This document shows positions 35,734 through 46,867 of a stretch of DNA of 64,000 bases, in pieces; the stretch's first letter is position 1; each line of letters starts with the position of its first letter. The stretch is from positions 620,001-684,000 of the forward strand of contig JACZZP010000005.1 in the NCBI GenBank assembly GCA_015183035.1, written 5' to 3'. The translations under genes were made by a program, and so were the position numbers. The notes under the pieces were generated by a model. The model searched no databases and was not told where the DNA came from. It saw only the letters and a list, made by a program, of their open reading frames with translations. This stretch comes from Meloidogyne chitwoodi. Its lineage: Eukaryota; Nematoda; Chromadorea; Rhabditida; Meloidogynidae.

Positions 35734-36575
35734 TAGATTTAATTAAATATTAATTAATAAAGAAAATACACAGAAATTATTTTTATAAAATATAAAAGTT
35801 TTTTCTAGAGAAAATTAAATTCAAAATTTATTTTTTAATAATTAAAAATAATATTGTAAATTTTAAAAAATGAACATAGTAAATAATTTGATAATTTAAT
35901 AATATTAGCTAATCCTTAATAATTCGAAACACATTATTATTTAATTTTTAATTAAAAATTAATAATTTATGTTGATTTTAAAAATATTATTTTTATTATA
36001 AAAACACTCTTGAATAAACAGTCAAAACCATTTAAATAAAATATTTTGCTAGCATTAATTGTATAAATTTAATTATTTTTATCTGCTTATAAAGAGAATA
36101 AATAACTATAAAAAAGAAATAAATTTATAAAATTATTAATTCTAAAAAAATATTTTTATTAATATTTTTGTTTAGCTAAGAGAGTTTTAACAAATATTAC
36201 GTAAAATCATACACATTTTTAATTTTTATTTGGGAACTAAAATATTTATTTTTATATTTTTCCGAATTGGTAATAAAATTATTTTTTTTATTTAAAGAAA
36301 ATTATTTTTTTTTATTTTTAATTTTTAAATGATGTTATAAGGAATCCACGTAGCCTAAATAACAATTGTTATTTAAAATTTATTTTATTAAAGCAATGTT
36401 TTGACTAAATTCTTAAAAAATATAAATAATTTAATATTATCATATGGAAATGTTATTTTTTCTAAATATTTTTCTTTAACAAAATTAAAAAAAAATTAAA
36501 TAAAAAATGAATACCTATATAAATTATATTGAAGAAAAAATATCAAAATTAATTTAAAAATATATTTTAATAAAA
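35734..36575. other. Upstream region of thaumatin-like gene 1
   Basis: AT-rich. GGAATCCACGTAGCCTAAATAA near 36340 is the inverse of a segment near 21975 that lies upstream of the 80-aa Cys-rich gene, so the upstream region of that gene was copied here with the 36576 fragment. No other feature seen. Confidence 0.4.
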
Positions 36576-36698
36576 ATGAATGCCTTAAATATTATATTAA
36601 CTATTTTCTTAATATGTGACTTATTTAATTTAATAGATGGCCAATTTTGTGAGTCAGGACTTGCATCAACCATAAATGTTTTATACCTCTGTAATTAG
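36576..36698 (+). pseudogene. Truncated paralogue of the Cys-rich secreted protein
   Basis: The 40-codon frame begins MNALNIILTIFLICDLFNLI and continues DGQFCESGLASTINV to a stop at 36696. It matches the 21748 gene through the signal peptide and first mature residues (GQ-CE), then the Cys-rich part is missing: about 70 bp later the sequence runs into the 3' end of thaumatin-like gene 2. A donor-like TGTAATT at 36690 has no coding partner exon. Probably a fragment; a 17-residue mature peptide cannot be ruled out. Confidence 0.6.
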
Positions 36699-36792
36699 AA
36701 ATATTTATTTTTTAATCGCTTGAAAACGTAAATTGTATAAAATGTAAAATTTATACAATTTTTCAGTTAAATACTATTAAAAATAATAAAAT

Positions 36793-38000
36793 TTAAGGAC
36801 AAAATTTAATATTATAATTAACATTTCCTCCAGGAGTGCAAACAAATGTTGCTTTATCATCATCATATGCATAAAGATATTGTTGACCACATTCTTTATT
36901 TTCTTTTTTATAAATATCATAATTTTGATAGACAGCATGACAAGCAACTGGAGTACCCCATAGACCAGTACAACACAATGCAGGATCATTAAATGCTTCA
37001 CAAGGGCTAAGCACTGAGATGACATTCTTTAAAATTAATTAAAATAAAATTTAAATATTAACTAATTTTTTGAATAAAGAATTTAGAGAATAGAAAGGGA
37101 TTGAAGAAACCGTAAGAGTTGGAAATTGAAACTAGTTTTCTAAAATTGAAATTCTTAAAAAATATTTGGAAGATAATACGGTCTAACACATTAACTCTGA
37201 TTAATTTAAATGACTGGAGTTAATAGCTTAAATATGTCCAAATATTTTTCAAGACCATTTGAGTATAAAGATATTTAGTAAATAATATTAACCCCATTTA
37301 TATCCTTTCGAACCATTTGAACAGGTAATTGATCAGCAATATTTTTAAGATCACATCCACTTATTATTTTACATTTGTCTCCACTTCCTCCAATTGGTTC
37401 AATTGAAATGGGTACATTAAATCCATCAACTAAACTAACATCATAAAAATCTCCAGCATCATTTCCAAGCGTAAATTCTGCGAGAGAAAGTGGTGGATCG
37501 CCTCCAATGCCTGCACATTGAATTCCTTTCTTTAATTAAAAAAATATTAAATAAATTTGGACACTTTCCCCTATAGTTCCTTCTAAATATAATATTGAGT
37601 TCTATTGAGTTCTTTATTTCCTTTAAAAGAAATTAAAAATTAAAAACCCCATTGCATACTCCCGTTGTACAAACAGAAGCATCTCCATTACACCCTGTTC
37701 TTGCCCAAATTCTTAATGATGATAATGTTGGAGGTACTGAGAAAGTAAAAACTTGTCCTTTTTTTAATTCTCCAGTTCCTCCATTATTTGGTAAAGGTTG
37801 ATTAGCACCAACTTGATATGCTGGCCAAATTGAATAAGGGCAATTATTAATAATTGTTAGCTTTGGATCTCCTAAATAAAATTTAATAAAGTAATTTTTT
37901 TAAATATTTTTTTCAAACCTCTAACAAAATTAAGCTCAAAATAATTAATTAAAATTATTTGATAAATAAATAGTTTTATTAAATAAAAAAATTGTTTCAT
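36793..38000 (-). CDS. Thaumatin-like protein 2
   Basis: Four exons (38000-37919, 37871-37648, 37529-37293, 37026-36793) give 258 aa in frame, the same structure as copy 1. The signal peptide is MKQFFYLIKLFIYQIILINY. It keeps SIWPAYQVGA, GELKKGQVFTFSVPP, RIWARTGC, GDFYDVSLVDGFNVPISI, VLSPCEAFNDPALCC and YAYDDDKATFVC. Exons 2 and 3 differ from copies 1 and 3 at scattered sites (IGGSGDKCKIISGCDLKNIA), making it the most diverged of the three, while the last ~120 nt are almost identical among all three, as expected from gene conversion. Its long repeat-free intron 2 lacks the TTCTG array present in the other two. Confidence 0.92.
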
Positions 38001-38531
38001 AAATTTAATTATTAATAAAATACCTAGTACAAAAAGAACTAATTTAATTAAATTTTCAAAAATTATTATTAAAATTTTTAAAAATGAACGTAAGAATTCC
38101 GACATTTAATATTTTAGCTATTCCTTAAAAAATAAAAAATAGACTGAGAAATTAAAATTTAATTTATTTTTTTAAATATTTATTTAGCTTGCTCAAGTAC
38201 ATTTTTTTTAAATTATTTAAAATTAGAAACAAAAAAATATTTCAAAATTTAAAAGGTTAATAATCAGCAAAAAATAATAATTTTTGATTTTTTATTTTAA
38301 AGTACTAAATAAAATTTAAAAAATAAAAAGTTTGCTTGATTTAAATATATCTCACACTTGAAATAAAGTTTTACCTTTTTTTCAGTAAAAAGAGAGATAA
38401 TTCATAAGGAGAGAAAAGAGAGTAAATTTATCTAGGGATAAAGTTTATTTTTTTTTCGCAATTATTAACGTTAACAAAACATGCACGAACAAATTGTTAA
38501 CTAACCATAACTAACCACTGTCTCTCCGAAG
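38001..38531. other. Upstream region of thaumatin-like gene 2
   Basis: AT-rich. No exon; contains the insertion site of the element at 38532-38714. Confidence 0.35.
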
Positions 38532-38714
38532 CAGACGTGTGCGAAACGTTTTGTTTCGTAGTTTCTTAAATTTCGTTTCTTTTTCAGCTTAGTTTTGTTT
38601 CGTTACGAAACAGAATTTAAAATGTTTCGTTTTGTTTCGTAACGAAACAATTGAAAAAAATTTTTGTGTCGTTTCGTTTCGTTGGGAAAAAATTTGCTTT
38701 TTCGCACACGTCTG
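38532..38714. mobile_element. Foldback element rich in GTTTCG, ~183 bp
   Basis: Ends CAGACGTGTGCGAAA and TTTTCGCACACGTCTG are inverse complements; the interior repeats GTTTCGTTACGAAAC and GTTTCGTAACGAAAC, each a palindrome, and TTTCGTTTCG words. No target duplication could be settled. Non-coding. Confidence 0.75.
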
Positions 38715-39154
38715 ATCCAATCGGATCATTCAACAAAAAGTTAAAGCGCGATATAATAAAAAATAAAATTATTAATTTACACTCTCTCACAGTAGAATTG
38801 TATGTAGAATCAAAAATTTAATTTATCATTTTCAAAAATGTCTTTTTTAATTCGTTCAATTGTAAAGTTATTTTATATCGCAAAAATATAAAATTTTTTG
38901 TTTTATTTTCTCAATTAATTAAATATTTTTCATTTCAAAAATAAATATACCTAAATTATGATAATTTAATTTTTAATAATATATAATCATTTCCGATTAT
39001 ATTTAATTTGACAAAATATATATATTTAAATTTAACGAATAAAATATTAAAAAAAATAATTATATTATTAAATTTTAGTATAAAAAGATAGAAAAATATT
39101 GAAAATAAATATACTTTAATATTTAATATTAATTTTAATTAAATTAATTAAAAT

Positions 39155-39498
39155 ATGCAATTATCCACTATTTTTCTTATTTTTGTTTTAATGATGGGAG
39201 CATTTATTAATATTAATAAAGCTGATAATATTGAACTTAAAGGAAGAGAGGAAAATGGAAGATGTAAGTCTTTTAATAAATTATATTTATTTTTATAATA
39301 CATACTCTAATAAAACTACATTCTTAAATTTCTTCTACATATTTTTTAGTTCGCCGATTGAGTCATTTTAGTGGTGGTCGTAACTTTGGTGGACGCCATT
39401 TCGAAGAGCGACATTTCGGTGGTCGTCATTTCGGAGGTCATCATTTTGGGGGTCATCATTTTGGAAGACGACATTTTGGAGGCCGTCGTCATTTTTGA
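39155..39498 (+). CDS. Secreted Gly/His/Phe-rich peptide, 85 aa
   Basis: Two exons (39155-39263, 39350-39498). Exon 1: signal peptide MQLSTIFLIFVLMMGAF and acidic pro-region DNIELKGREENGR. Exon 2: a basic repeat peptide built on [F/H]GGRHF units (GGRNFGGRHFEERHF, GGRHFGGHHFGG), ending GGRRHF. About half of the mature residues are Gly, His or Arg. Similar nematode Gly-rich secreted peptides are induced in innate defence; His-rich repeats may also bind Zn/Cu. A broken paralogue lies at 50670-50983 and a shorter relative at 31300-31534. No Cys. Confidence 0.8.
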
Positions 39499-39953
39499 TG
39501 TTATGATTGAGATAATGATAAAAAATTATTAATTAACTAATTTTGATTATGAGCTTAAAGATATTTGATATTGATTATAAAATATGTTTGTTATAATTTT
39601 TAAAATTTTATTAAATATTTGATTCATTAAATTTATTGTATGAATACCTTAATTAAAGGAAATTAAAAAATAATTTAATTTATGTTTAGATGACCTTTTC
39701 AGATTTTTATAAAATATGAGTTTTTAAGCTTTTCTTACTATAATAATAAAATATAACATAAGCATATACACCACTCAAAAGGATCGGCACTATAGATCGC
39801 TAGAATGGATTACGTCAAATTGATTTATTTTGTCAAATTTTTAGAAAAATAACAGATTTTTTAAACTAATTTATTCAACAATAATTCACAATACATTAAC
39901 TATTAAATAATATTTTTCTATAATTATATATTCTCCTATTCTAAAATTAAAAT
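39499..39953. other. Intergenic between convergent genes
   Basis: AT-rich 3' flanks of the Gly/His peptide gene (+) and thaumatin-like gene 3 (-); no feature recognised. Confidence 0.35.
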
Positions 39954-41101
39954 TTAAGGACAAAATTTAATATTATAATTAACATTTCCTCCAGGAGTGC
40001 AAACAAATGTTGCTTTATCATCATCATATGCATAAAGATATTGTTGACCACATTCTTTATTTTCTTTTTTATAAATATCATAATTTCGATAGACAGCATG
40101 ACATTTATCTGGATTATTCCATTGTCCTCTACAACACAATTGATCAGTTTTAAATGCGCCACAAGGACTGAGTACTGCGATGATTTTCTTTAAAATTGAA
40201 TAATTAATTAATAGGTGAGATACTAAAACTAACTCCATTACTCTCTTTTTTAATCATTTGACTAGGTAATTGTCCTGCAACTTTTCTAAGATCACATCCT
40301 CTTATTGTTTTACATTTGGGTCCCTTTCCTCCTTTTGGTTCAATTGAAATAGGCACATTAAATCCATCAACTAAACTAACATCATAAAAATCTCCATCTT
40401 TAGTTCCAAAAGTGAATTCTGCGAGAGAAAGTGGTGGTTCGCTCCAATGCCTGCACATTGAATTCCTTTCTTTAAAATAAAAATATTTTATCAATAAGAT
40501 TAAAAAAATTAAATAATTTTATAATGTATCCGTAATTTGATATTTTTAAATAGTTTACATCATTTTTATATTTATTTATTTGTCAGTGTTTCGATTTTTT
40601 AGAAAATTCTGATTTTTACAAAAATTTTGTTTTTAGAAAAATTCTAGTTTTTATAAAGATTCTGGTTTTTATAAAATTCTATTTTTACAAAATTCTGATT
40701 TTTACAAAAATTCTGTTTTTCGATTATAAAAATAATAAAAACCCCTTTGCATTCTCCCGTTGCACAGCCAGTCGCATCATTTCTACATCCTATTCTTGCC
40801 CAAATTCGTAACGCTGATGTTTTTGGAGGTACTGAGAAAGTAAAAACTTGTCCTTTTTTTAATTCTCCAGTTCCTCCATTATTTGGTAAAGGTTGATTAG
40901 CACCAACTTGATATGCTGGCCAAATTGAATAAGGGCAATTATTAATAACTGTAAGCTTTGGATCACCTAAATAATTAAAATTTATTTAATAAAGTAATTA
41001 ATTCATAAAAATATTATTTTCAAACCTTTAACAAAATCAAAATAATTAATTAAAATTATTTGATAAATGAATAATTTTATTAAAATAGAAAATTTTTCCA
41101 T
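39954..41101 (-). pseudogene. Thaumatin-like gene 3, one frameshift
   Basis: Exons 41101-41026, 40966-40743, 40469-40234 and 40187-39954 match copies 1 and 2, with a signal peptide MEKFSILIKLFIYQIILINY. Exon 3 is 236 nt instead of 237: a base is missing near 40442 (GGTTCGCTCCAA where copy 2 has GGATCGCCTCCAA), so GIQCAGIG runs into the wrong frame before EPPLSLAEFTFG. Everything else is intact and strongly similar to copy 1, so the break is recent or an assembly error. Intron 2 carries a shorter TTCTG array. If functional, it would be a secreted thaumatin-like protein as for copy 1. Confidence 0.85.
40608..40723. repeat. TTCTGATTTTTA array, short copy
   Basis: About seven degenerate units of TTCTG[AG]TTTTTA(C/T)AAAA in intron 2 of thaumatin-like gene 3, at the same place as the larger array in copy 1. 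Confidence 0.8.
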
Positions 41102-44029
41102 TTAATTTAATTATTAATAAAATTAAAAAATTTTGTTTTTAATAATTGAAAATTAATTAACCTTATATATATACGAAATTTATTATTATTTGTTTATTTT
41201 TCAATTAAGTTAGACGATAAATAAAAGTTAAAAACATTAATAAATTAAAATTTATTTTTTATAAATATTTGTTCATCTCATAAAAGTGCATTTTATAAAT
41301 TTTATTTAATAATTAAAGCAAAAATAAAAATTTAAAACTTTTAAGAAAATATGCACTTAAGTAACTGAATAAATATTTTCATTTTTTTCAATGTGAAAAT
41401 GCAACCAAACAAGCGTTACTTGAAAAAACTGAAAATTCTAACTCATAGACTTATTTAAAAAAATTAATTATTTATTTTATTTAACTCTTTCTTTTTTAAT
41501 TATTTTTAAGATTTATATAAACACTTAATTAGACCTTTATTTATTAAATATTAAATTGCTTTCTGTTGGTGGACCAACAAATGTGTGAGAATGCCTTTAA
41601 AACTATAAGAAGAGATTTATTAATATCTCTTCTTTTTTAAGAATAACAGCAGTTTTTTTAATTGTCGGCAATAAATAAAAAATAATTATTATTAATTTTC
41701 TTCCCCAGATGGCTTTCTTCCAATTTGTAAAATATTTATATTAAATTATTTAAATTTTATTCTCTTAGGTAAAAATTTTTTTTATTTTTATGCTTTTATA
41801 TTTTCAATTTCATATTTTTATTAAACTTTTGCTATCAAATGAACTCACATCAATTATAATTTTAGAAAAATAAAAAAGTGTAAAATTAAATTTTAGTATA
41901 CCCAATATAAATCATTAAAATAATAAAATTAAAAAATAATTTAAATTTAACTATAGGTTCTGTAGACAATTTTTTTAGGGAATTTAGTATTTAAAACGAA
42001 CTACTACAATAAAACTTTTAATTAGTTAATAATTACAAACTTTTATAATATCATTAATTTTTTGTATAATTACAAAGTTGAAATTAAAAAGTAGATATAT
42101 AAACTTGAGATCATAGCCACAAACTTGAATAAGCATTAAATAGATTGTATTTATTAATACCTAATACACAAACTTGAATAATATTAATAAACTTGTAAAC
42201 TTGAATAATATTAATAAACTTGTAAACTTGAATAATATTAATAAACTTGTAAACTTGAATAATATTAATAAACTTGTAAACTTGAATAATATTAATAAAC
42301 TTGTAAACTTGAATAATATTAATAAACTTGAATAAATAGATATGTACATATTTAAATATTTAAACAATTATTTTTTTAATTTTTATTTAAACATAATTAT
42401 ATATTAAATTTTTATTTTTTATCTATCCAGTGGAATGGCGATCAACTTAATGTTTGTGACAACGCTCGTATATACCTAAATTATATTTTATTTTAGGATA
42501 CGATATTTTACACATTTTTCTCACATAATTCAACTCGTAAAACAAAATTCCCAAAAACAATTTCCTTCAATTGTCCTCAATTTTTAATTGTTTTTATATT
42601 TTTCATTTTTGACATTTTTAATTTATTAAAGAGATAGGTTTATAGGAGGAAATATAATTTAAAAAATAAATAAATAAAAATGCAAATTTTTAACCTTGAT
42701 ATATTTTTATTTATATTTTTTGACAGAGAATATAAAATATTTTCAATTAACACATAAATTTTAATAATCTTTTTTTATTATTTTTAAAATTTAAAAATTA
42801 TTATTTTATTTTTAATTTTTTATTTATTTACTATCTTTATTAAAAATATTAAAAAATATTCTTTTTTTTTCTAAAAAAAATAATCCCTCAAAATAATAAT
42901 AATAATTATTTTTTGTTTATTTTTCAGTGTCTAATACATATTCACTAAAAAAATAACAATAAGATAAATTGTAGATTATGTAATAAATAAATTCATGCAT
43001 TATTGTTAATAACAATTACTTATTAAATATAAATTATTAATAATTATTCTCTCGTTGATTGCATAATTTTTAAGTTATTAAAAAAGGTAAAAAAATTATC
43101 GTTTTTTTTATTTATTTTAAATATTTTAGAAATTTATTTAAAAAAATAATAATTTAAAAAAAAACTTTTAAAAAATAATTAAAATAACTATTAAAAAAAT
43201 ACCTAAATATTTTTATTTATAGTTAAAACATTAACTTTTACTTAATTTTATTTTTTTTGGAAATATTAAAATTAAAAAACAAAAATTTAAGTTATTCGAG
43301 TGCGATTTAAAGGTTGTTGAAAATTATCAAAAATATAATATTATCGTAAAATGTTTAAAAATAATATTTACTTTAAATATTAAGAAAATAGACACTTTTA
43401 TTAACTCATCAAAATAACCAAACAAATTAATTAGTATTTTTATTATTATTATTTTCCAAAAAAAGTAACTTAAAATTTAGTCAAAAATAATGCCAAAAAA
43501 GCGGATAAACCTATAATCATTTTTATAAGAAGGCAACAAAATATATAGTAGTAGCTAAAGAAAAGACTTAACACATTAAGAAACATGAACAATGAAAAAT
43601 AAAAAATTTTTGGAAAAGAAGAACCACACAATTTTTCCCCTTTCCACATTGGTTGGAGAAAAAAGAGAAAATTGTAGAGAATTAAAACAAACAAACAATG
43701 TAAATATTTATATTTTTTATATAAAAAATAGTAACTTTGTTTTCACAAACTTAAAATAAATTTTAAGTTTGTGGATTAAGAAAAAGAAGGTAAAAATATA
43801 TTTTAGGTATAATTTTAAAAAATTAAGAAAACGTTGGGAACTCCACAAACATTAAATTGCGAATATGATAGAAGTTGAAATAAAAACCTTTCCACACATA
43901 TGCCACATTTATTTTCTTATCAAAATTGATTTCAAAATGTACACCGAAGCAGCAGCTTCAATATAGGCCTAATTAAATTATTTTTTTAAATAATTTAAAT
44001 ATAATAAATTATTAATAAAAAATTTTTTT
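41102..44029. other. 2.9-kb AT-rich intergenic region
   Basis: Upstream of thaumatin-like gene 3. Holds the 27-bp tandem repeat at 42171-42328; open frames at 42161-42367 and 43470-43694 on the minus strand are low-complexity readings without family features. No RNA gene recognised. Confidence 0.35.
42171..42328. repeat. 27-bp tandem repeat, ~6 copies
   Basis: Unit AAACTTGAATAATATTAATA + AACTTGT, nearly perfect. Because 27 is a multiple of three, the minus strand reads as an artefactual repeat protein. Confidence 0.92.
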
Positions 44030-45005
44030 AATAAAATTTCCATTTTACTTTCATAAATTCAAAACAATTTAAAGTACTCCCAAAACCAGTTTCAGCTTTA
44101 TAACGATTGGAACATACCAATCACGTTTAAATTTATAATCTTCTGTCTTTAATTATAAAAAATAATTTAAAGTAAATAAAAAATACTAATATCTATCAAT
44201 AATTAATAATTTTAAATTAAATTATTTAAAATACAAAGAAAAAGAGAAAACAAAGAGAGTAGGTGTGTATGCACTTTAAATTCTTTTAGTTTGCACTTTT
44301 AATTTCAATTTACTACTCGAGTGAAATTTAATAATTATAAAAACATATATATGTTTCATTTTATGCATATTTTGTCTACCATTCTCAGAGGCGTCTGAAG
44401 CTGGCGCCTGCCACTCGACTGGCAGGCGTCAGCTTCTGATACCAATGAAAATGGAGAATTTTTGAAATTTTGAACGTAGGGGTGATTGCCCCTACACAAA
44501 AACTTTTTATAATGAATTAGTTGTTGAGTAAAATAAATCTCAAGTTTATTAAAAAAAAAAATTACTTCAATGCATTCTACTAAATCAGCGTGGTTGATTT
44601 TTCGGACAAGTTCAGGACCTGAAATTAAAAAATTAATTTATTTTAATATTTTTAATTAACGGGATAAAGTGATTGGTCAGGATATCTTAAAATATTTTAA
44701 AAAAATTACTAACTTTTTAATCTTACTTATCTCCAGCAGTGTTTGCATCGGCAGCCACTTGCCAACCTTTTTTTTAATTTTTCTGAAATAAAAATATAAA
44801 ATTAATTTTATTTTTATGTTTAAATATTCGGAAATTTATTTAAAAAAATTTAAAAATTAAAAAAAAAAAATAAAAATTTTACCAGAAAGATAAATAGCCT
44901 TTAAACCTAACACGAACCATTTGCACTGCCTGATTGCTTGTAAGGGCAACTAATGAAGCAGTATAAGGTTCTTTATATAATAATTGCCATTGCACCTCTA
45001 TTTTT
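44030..45005 (-). pseudogene. icl-1: Isocitrate lyase fragment (glyoxylate cycle), decayed
   Basis: Four blocks in the right order for isocitrate lyase, as in the bifunctional nematode ICL/malate synthase: 45003-44885 (LVALTSNQAVQMVR...FKGYLSFW), ~44781-44736 (GWQVAADANTAGDK), ~44621-44565 (GPELVRKINHADLVECIE), ~44152-44050 (YKFKRDWYVPI then YKAETGFGSTLNCFEFMK). The last block has a 1-nt loss between VPIV and the TGFG part; the MYPDQS segment after ANTAG is missing; and the catalytic KKCGH region and both gene ends are absent. A dispersed hairpin element sits between blocks 3 and 4. The functional gene must be elsewhere. Confidence 0.85.
44231..44513 (+). repeat. Dispersed hairpin element, copy C
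   Basis: Same backbone as copy A in the same orientation. Hairpin 1 is TCTGAAGCTGGCGCCTGCCA / TGGCAGGCGTCAGCTTCTGA (44394-44439; 18 of 20 pairs match), unrelated in sequence to the stems in copies A and B. Hairpin 2 is GTAGGGG-tgattg-CCCCTAC, a perfect 7-bp stem. Inserted in the isocitrate lyase remnant. Confidence 0.8.
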
Positions 45006-46867
45006 TAAATTAAATGAATTAAATTCCCCCTTAAAAGACTGTGCCCTTATTTTTTATTTAGAAATTAATATTCTCTTTTAATATATCTTTTCATCTTTTT
45101 CCTCAAAAAACGAATAAAAATTATTTCCTAAAAAAGACATATATCAACAACTTTAAATTAGCCAATTAGATTTATCCAATTCTACCTCTTTTTTCTAATA
45201 AATATATTTTTATTTAGATGCCGATACTTTTTTTTAATTTATTTTTTATGACAGGGCACAGTTTCTTTTGTAAAAATTGGAAAAAAATTTTTTTGATGGA
45301 GAGAAAAAGAATTGAATGATTTAATACATTTACAAAACAATTCTCTCTCCCACAAATTTATTTCTTTTTTATTTATTTTTGACAATTAAAAAAGTGAAAA
45401 ATGTGTGAAAAATGACACTTTATCGAAATAAAAATTAATAAAATAAAAAGACAGGTGCAAGCATTTTAAATAATAATTTTTAATCATTATTATTCTCTCT
45501 CTTATTGGAAGCGGCTCATTACACGCTGAAATTTATTGCTTTATATTTAGAAGAGATTGTTGAGCGAAAATTGAGAAAAACATAAAAATGACAGTACTCT
45601 GATTTTTCAAAAAGTTTTTTTTTTGGAAGAAATTAATTAATTTATTAAAATTAAAAAAAATCAAATTATACAAAGAAATTAGGCTTATGTTTTTAATTTG
45701 TTTTTTTTTAAAAAGTTTGTTTTTACTGTAATATTTTTTCTTTTATAAACTTAAAAATTTAAAAGGATCCAAAGCCTTTATTTTTTTATTCCACACTTCA
45801 CCTCTATTTGAGTCTTAATCAATTTTTTATTTATTTTAATTAATTAATTTTAAATAAATAAATAAATATTCTCTGATTGTTTTTATGATTTTCTGAGACC
45901 CAAATATATGTGAAATAATTGGTAATTAACCAAAAAAGTGTTTTTTTAAATTTAATAATGAACAAGATGACAACTAGGAATTAATATTTATTTTTTATTA
46001 AATAATAAATTTATATTTATTTATTTTTCTTGACTTTTTCTTTCCCATTGTTATTACGAGAGTGAGACAAATCATCCCAAATCCATTAATTATTATTTTT
46101 ATTTTTCCCACTTCAATATAACTATCTCAACATGACTCCCTTTCTTCAATTCTTAGTTCTACACACGCCTCACACATTAAAATAAATTCTGAGAGAATTC
46201 TCTCTACGTTTTTATTAGTAGGGGGAGAATTTGTGTGGGCAAAAACCCTTTAGAGGATTAAAAAATTTTTTTATTTTGTGAGTACTCTCAAGGCAGTGGG
46301 CGCCAGCTTTTCTCTTCTTTTTCTTTTTTTACTCTCTTAACAGGATTAACGGATCAGTCCTCCAACAAAACAGTCATTTAATTCTCTCCCCAAACAGTTT
46401 GCCCAAGTTATTTACAAAAATAATAATCAACAAAAAATAAAAAAATTTTTTATTATTAAATAAAAAAGTAAATATTATAAAAAATGTAAAATTGAGTAAT
46501 AAAATAAATATGGAAAAAATATTATTTTTTAAATAAAAATGCGTGATTTAAAAAAAATAATTTGAATACCTATGCGCATTTTAGAAGAAAAAACTATTTT
46601 TTGGTTAATTAAGTATTTTTTGATGTGAGTTTTTGGTATGAAGACAGATAAAAAGAGAAGAACATCCTCTTTATGTTTATCTACTTAATTAATTCATTTT
46701 TTTGATAAAAACATTAATTAACAGCTCAAAGATGATGACACAGGCTATGTGTCGTGTTATACAAATTGATTTTTATAATTTAGTTAAATTATTTTTTTTT
46801 TAATTTTATTAATTAAAATAAATAATAATAATAATAAAACAAAGCATTTATTTAATTTATTTTTAAT
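45006..46867. other. 1.9-kb AT-rich intergenic region
   Basis: AAAAGACTGTGCCCTTA at ~45036 and ACAGGGCACAGTTTCTTTT at ~45251 form an inverted pair ~240 bp apart, a likely small foldback element. No further isocitrate lyase exon is seen upstream of 45005 and no other gene is recognised. Confidence 0.4.

Noticed and set aside
42161..42367. Minus-strand repeat protein (LLILFKFTS repeated)
   Set aside because: A by-product of a 27-bp tandem repeat whose length is a multiple of three; no start context, exons or family.
43470..43694. 74-codon minus-strand hydrophobic frame
   Set aside because: Phe/Leu-rich AT sequence without signal-peptide order, splice partners or homologue; no support as a gene.
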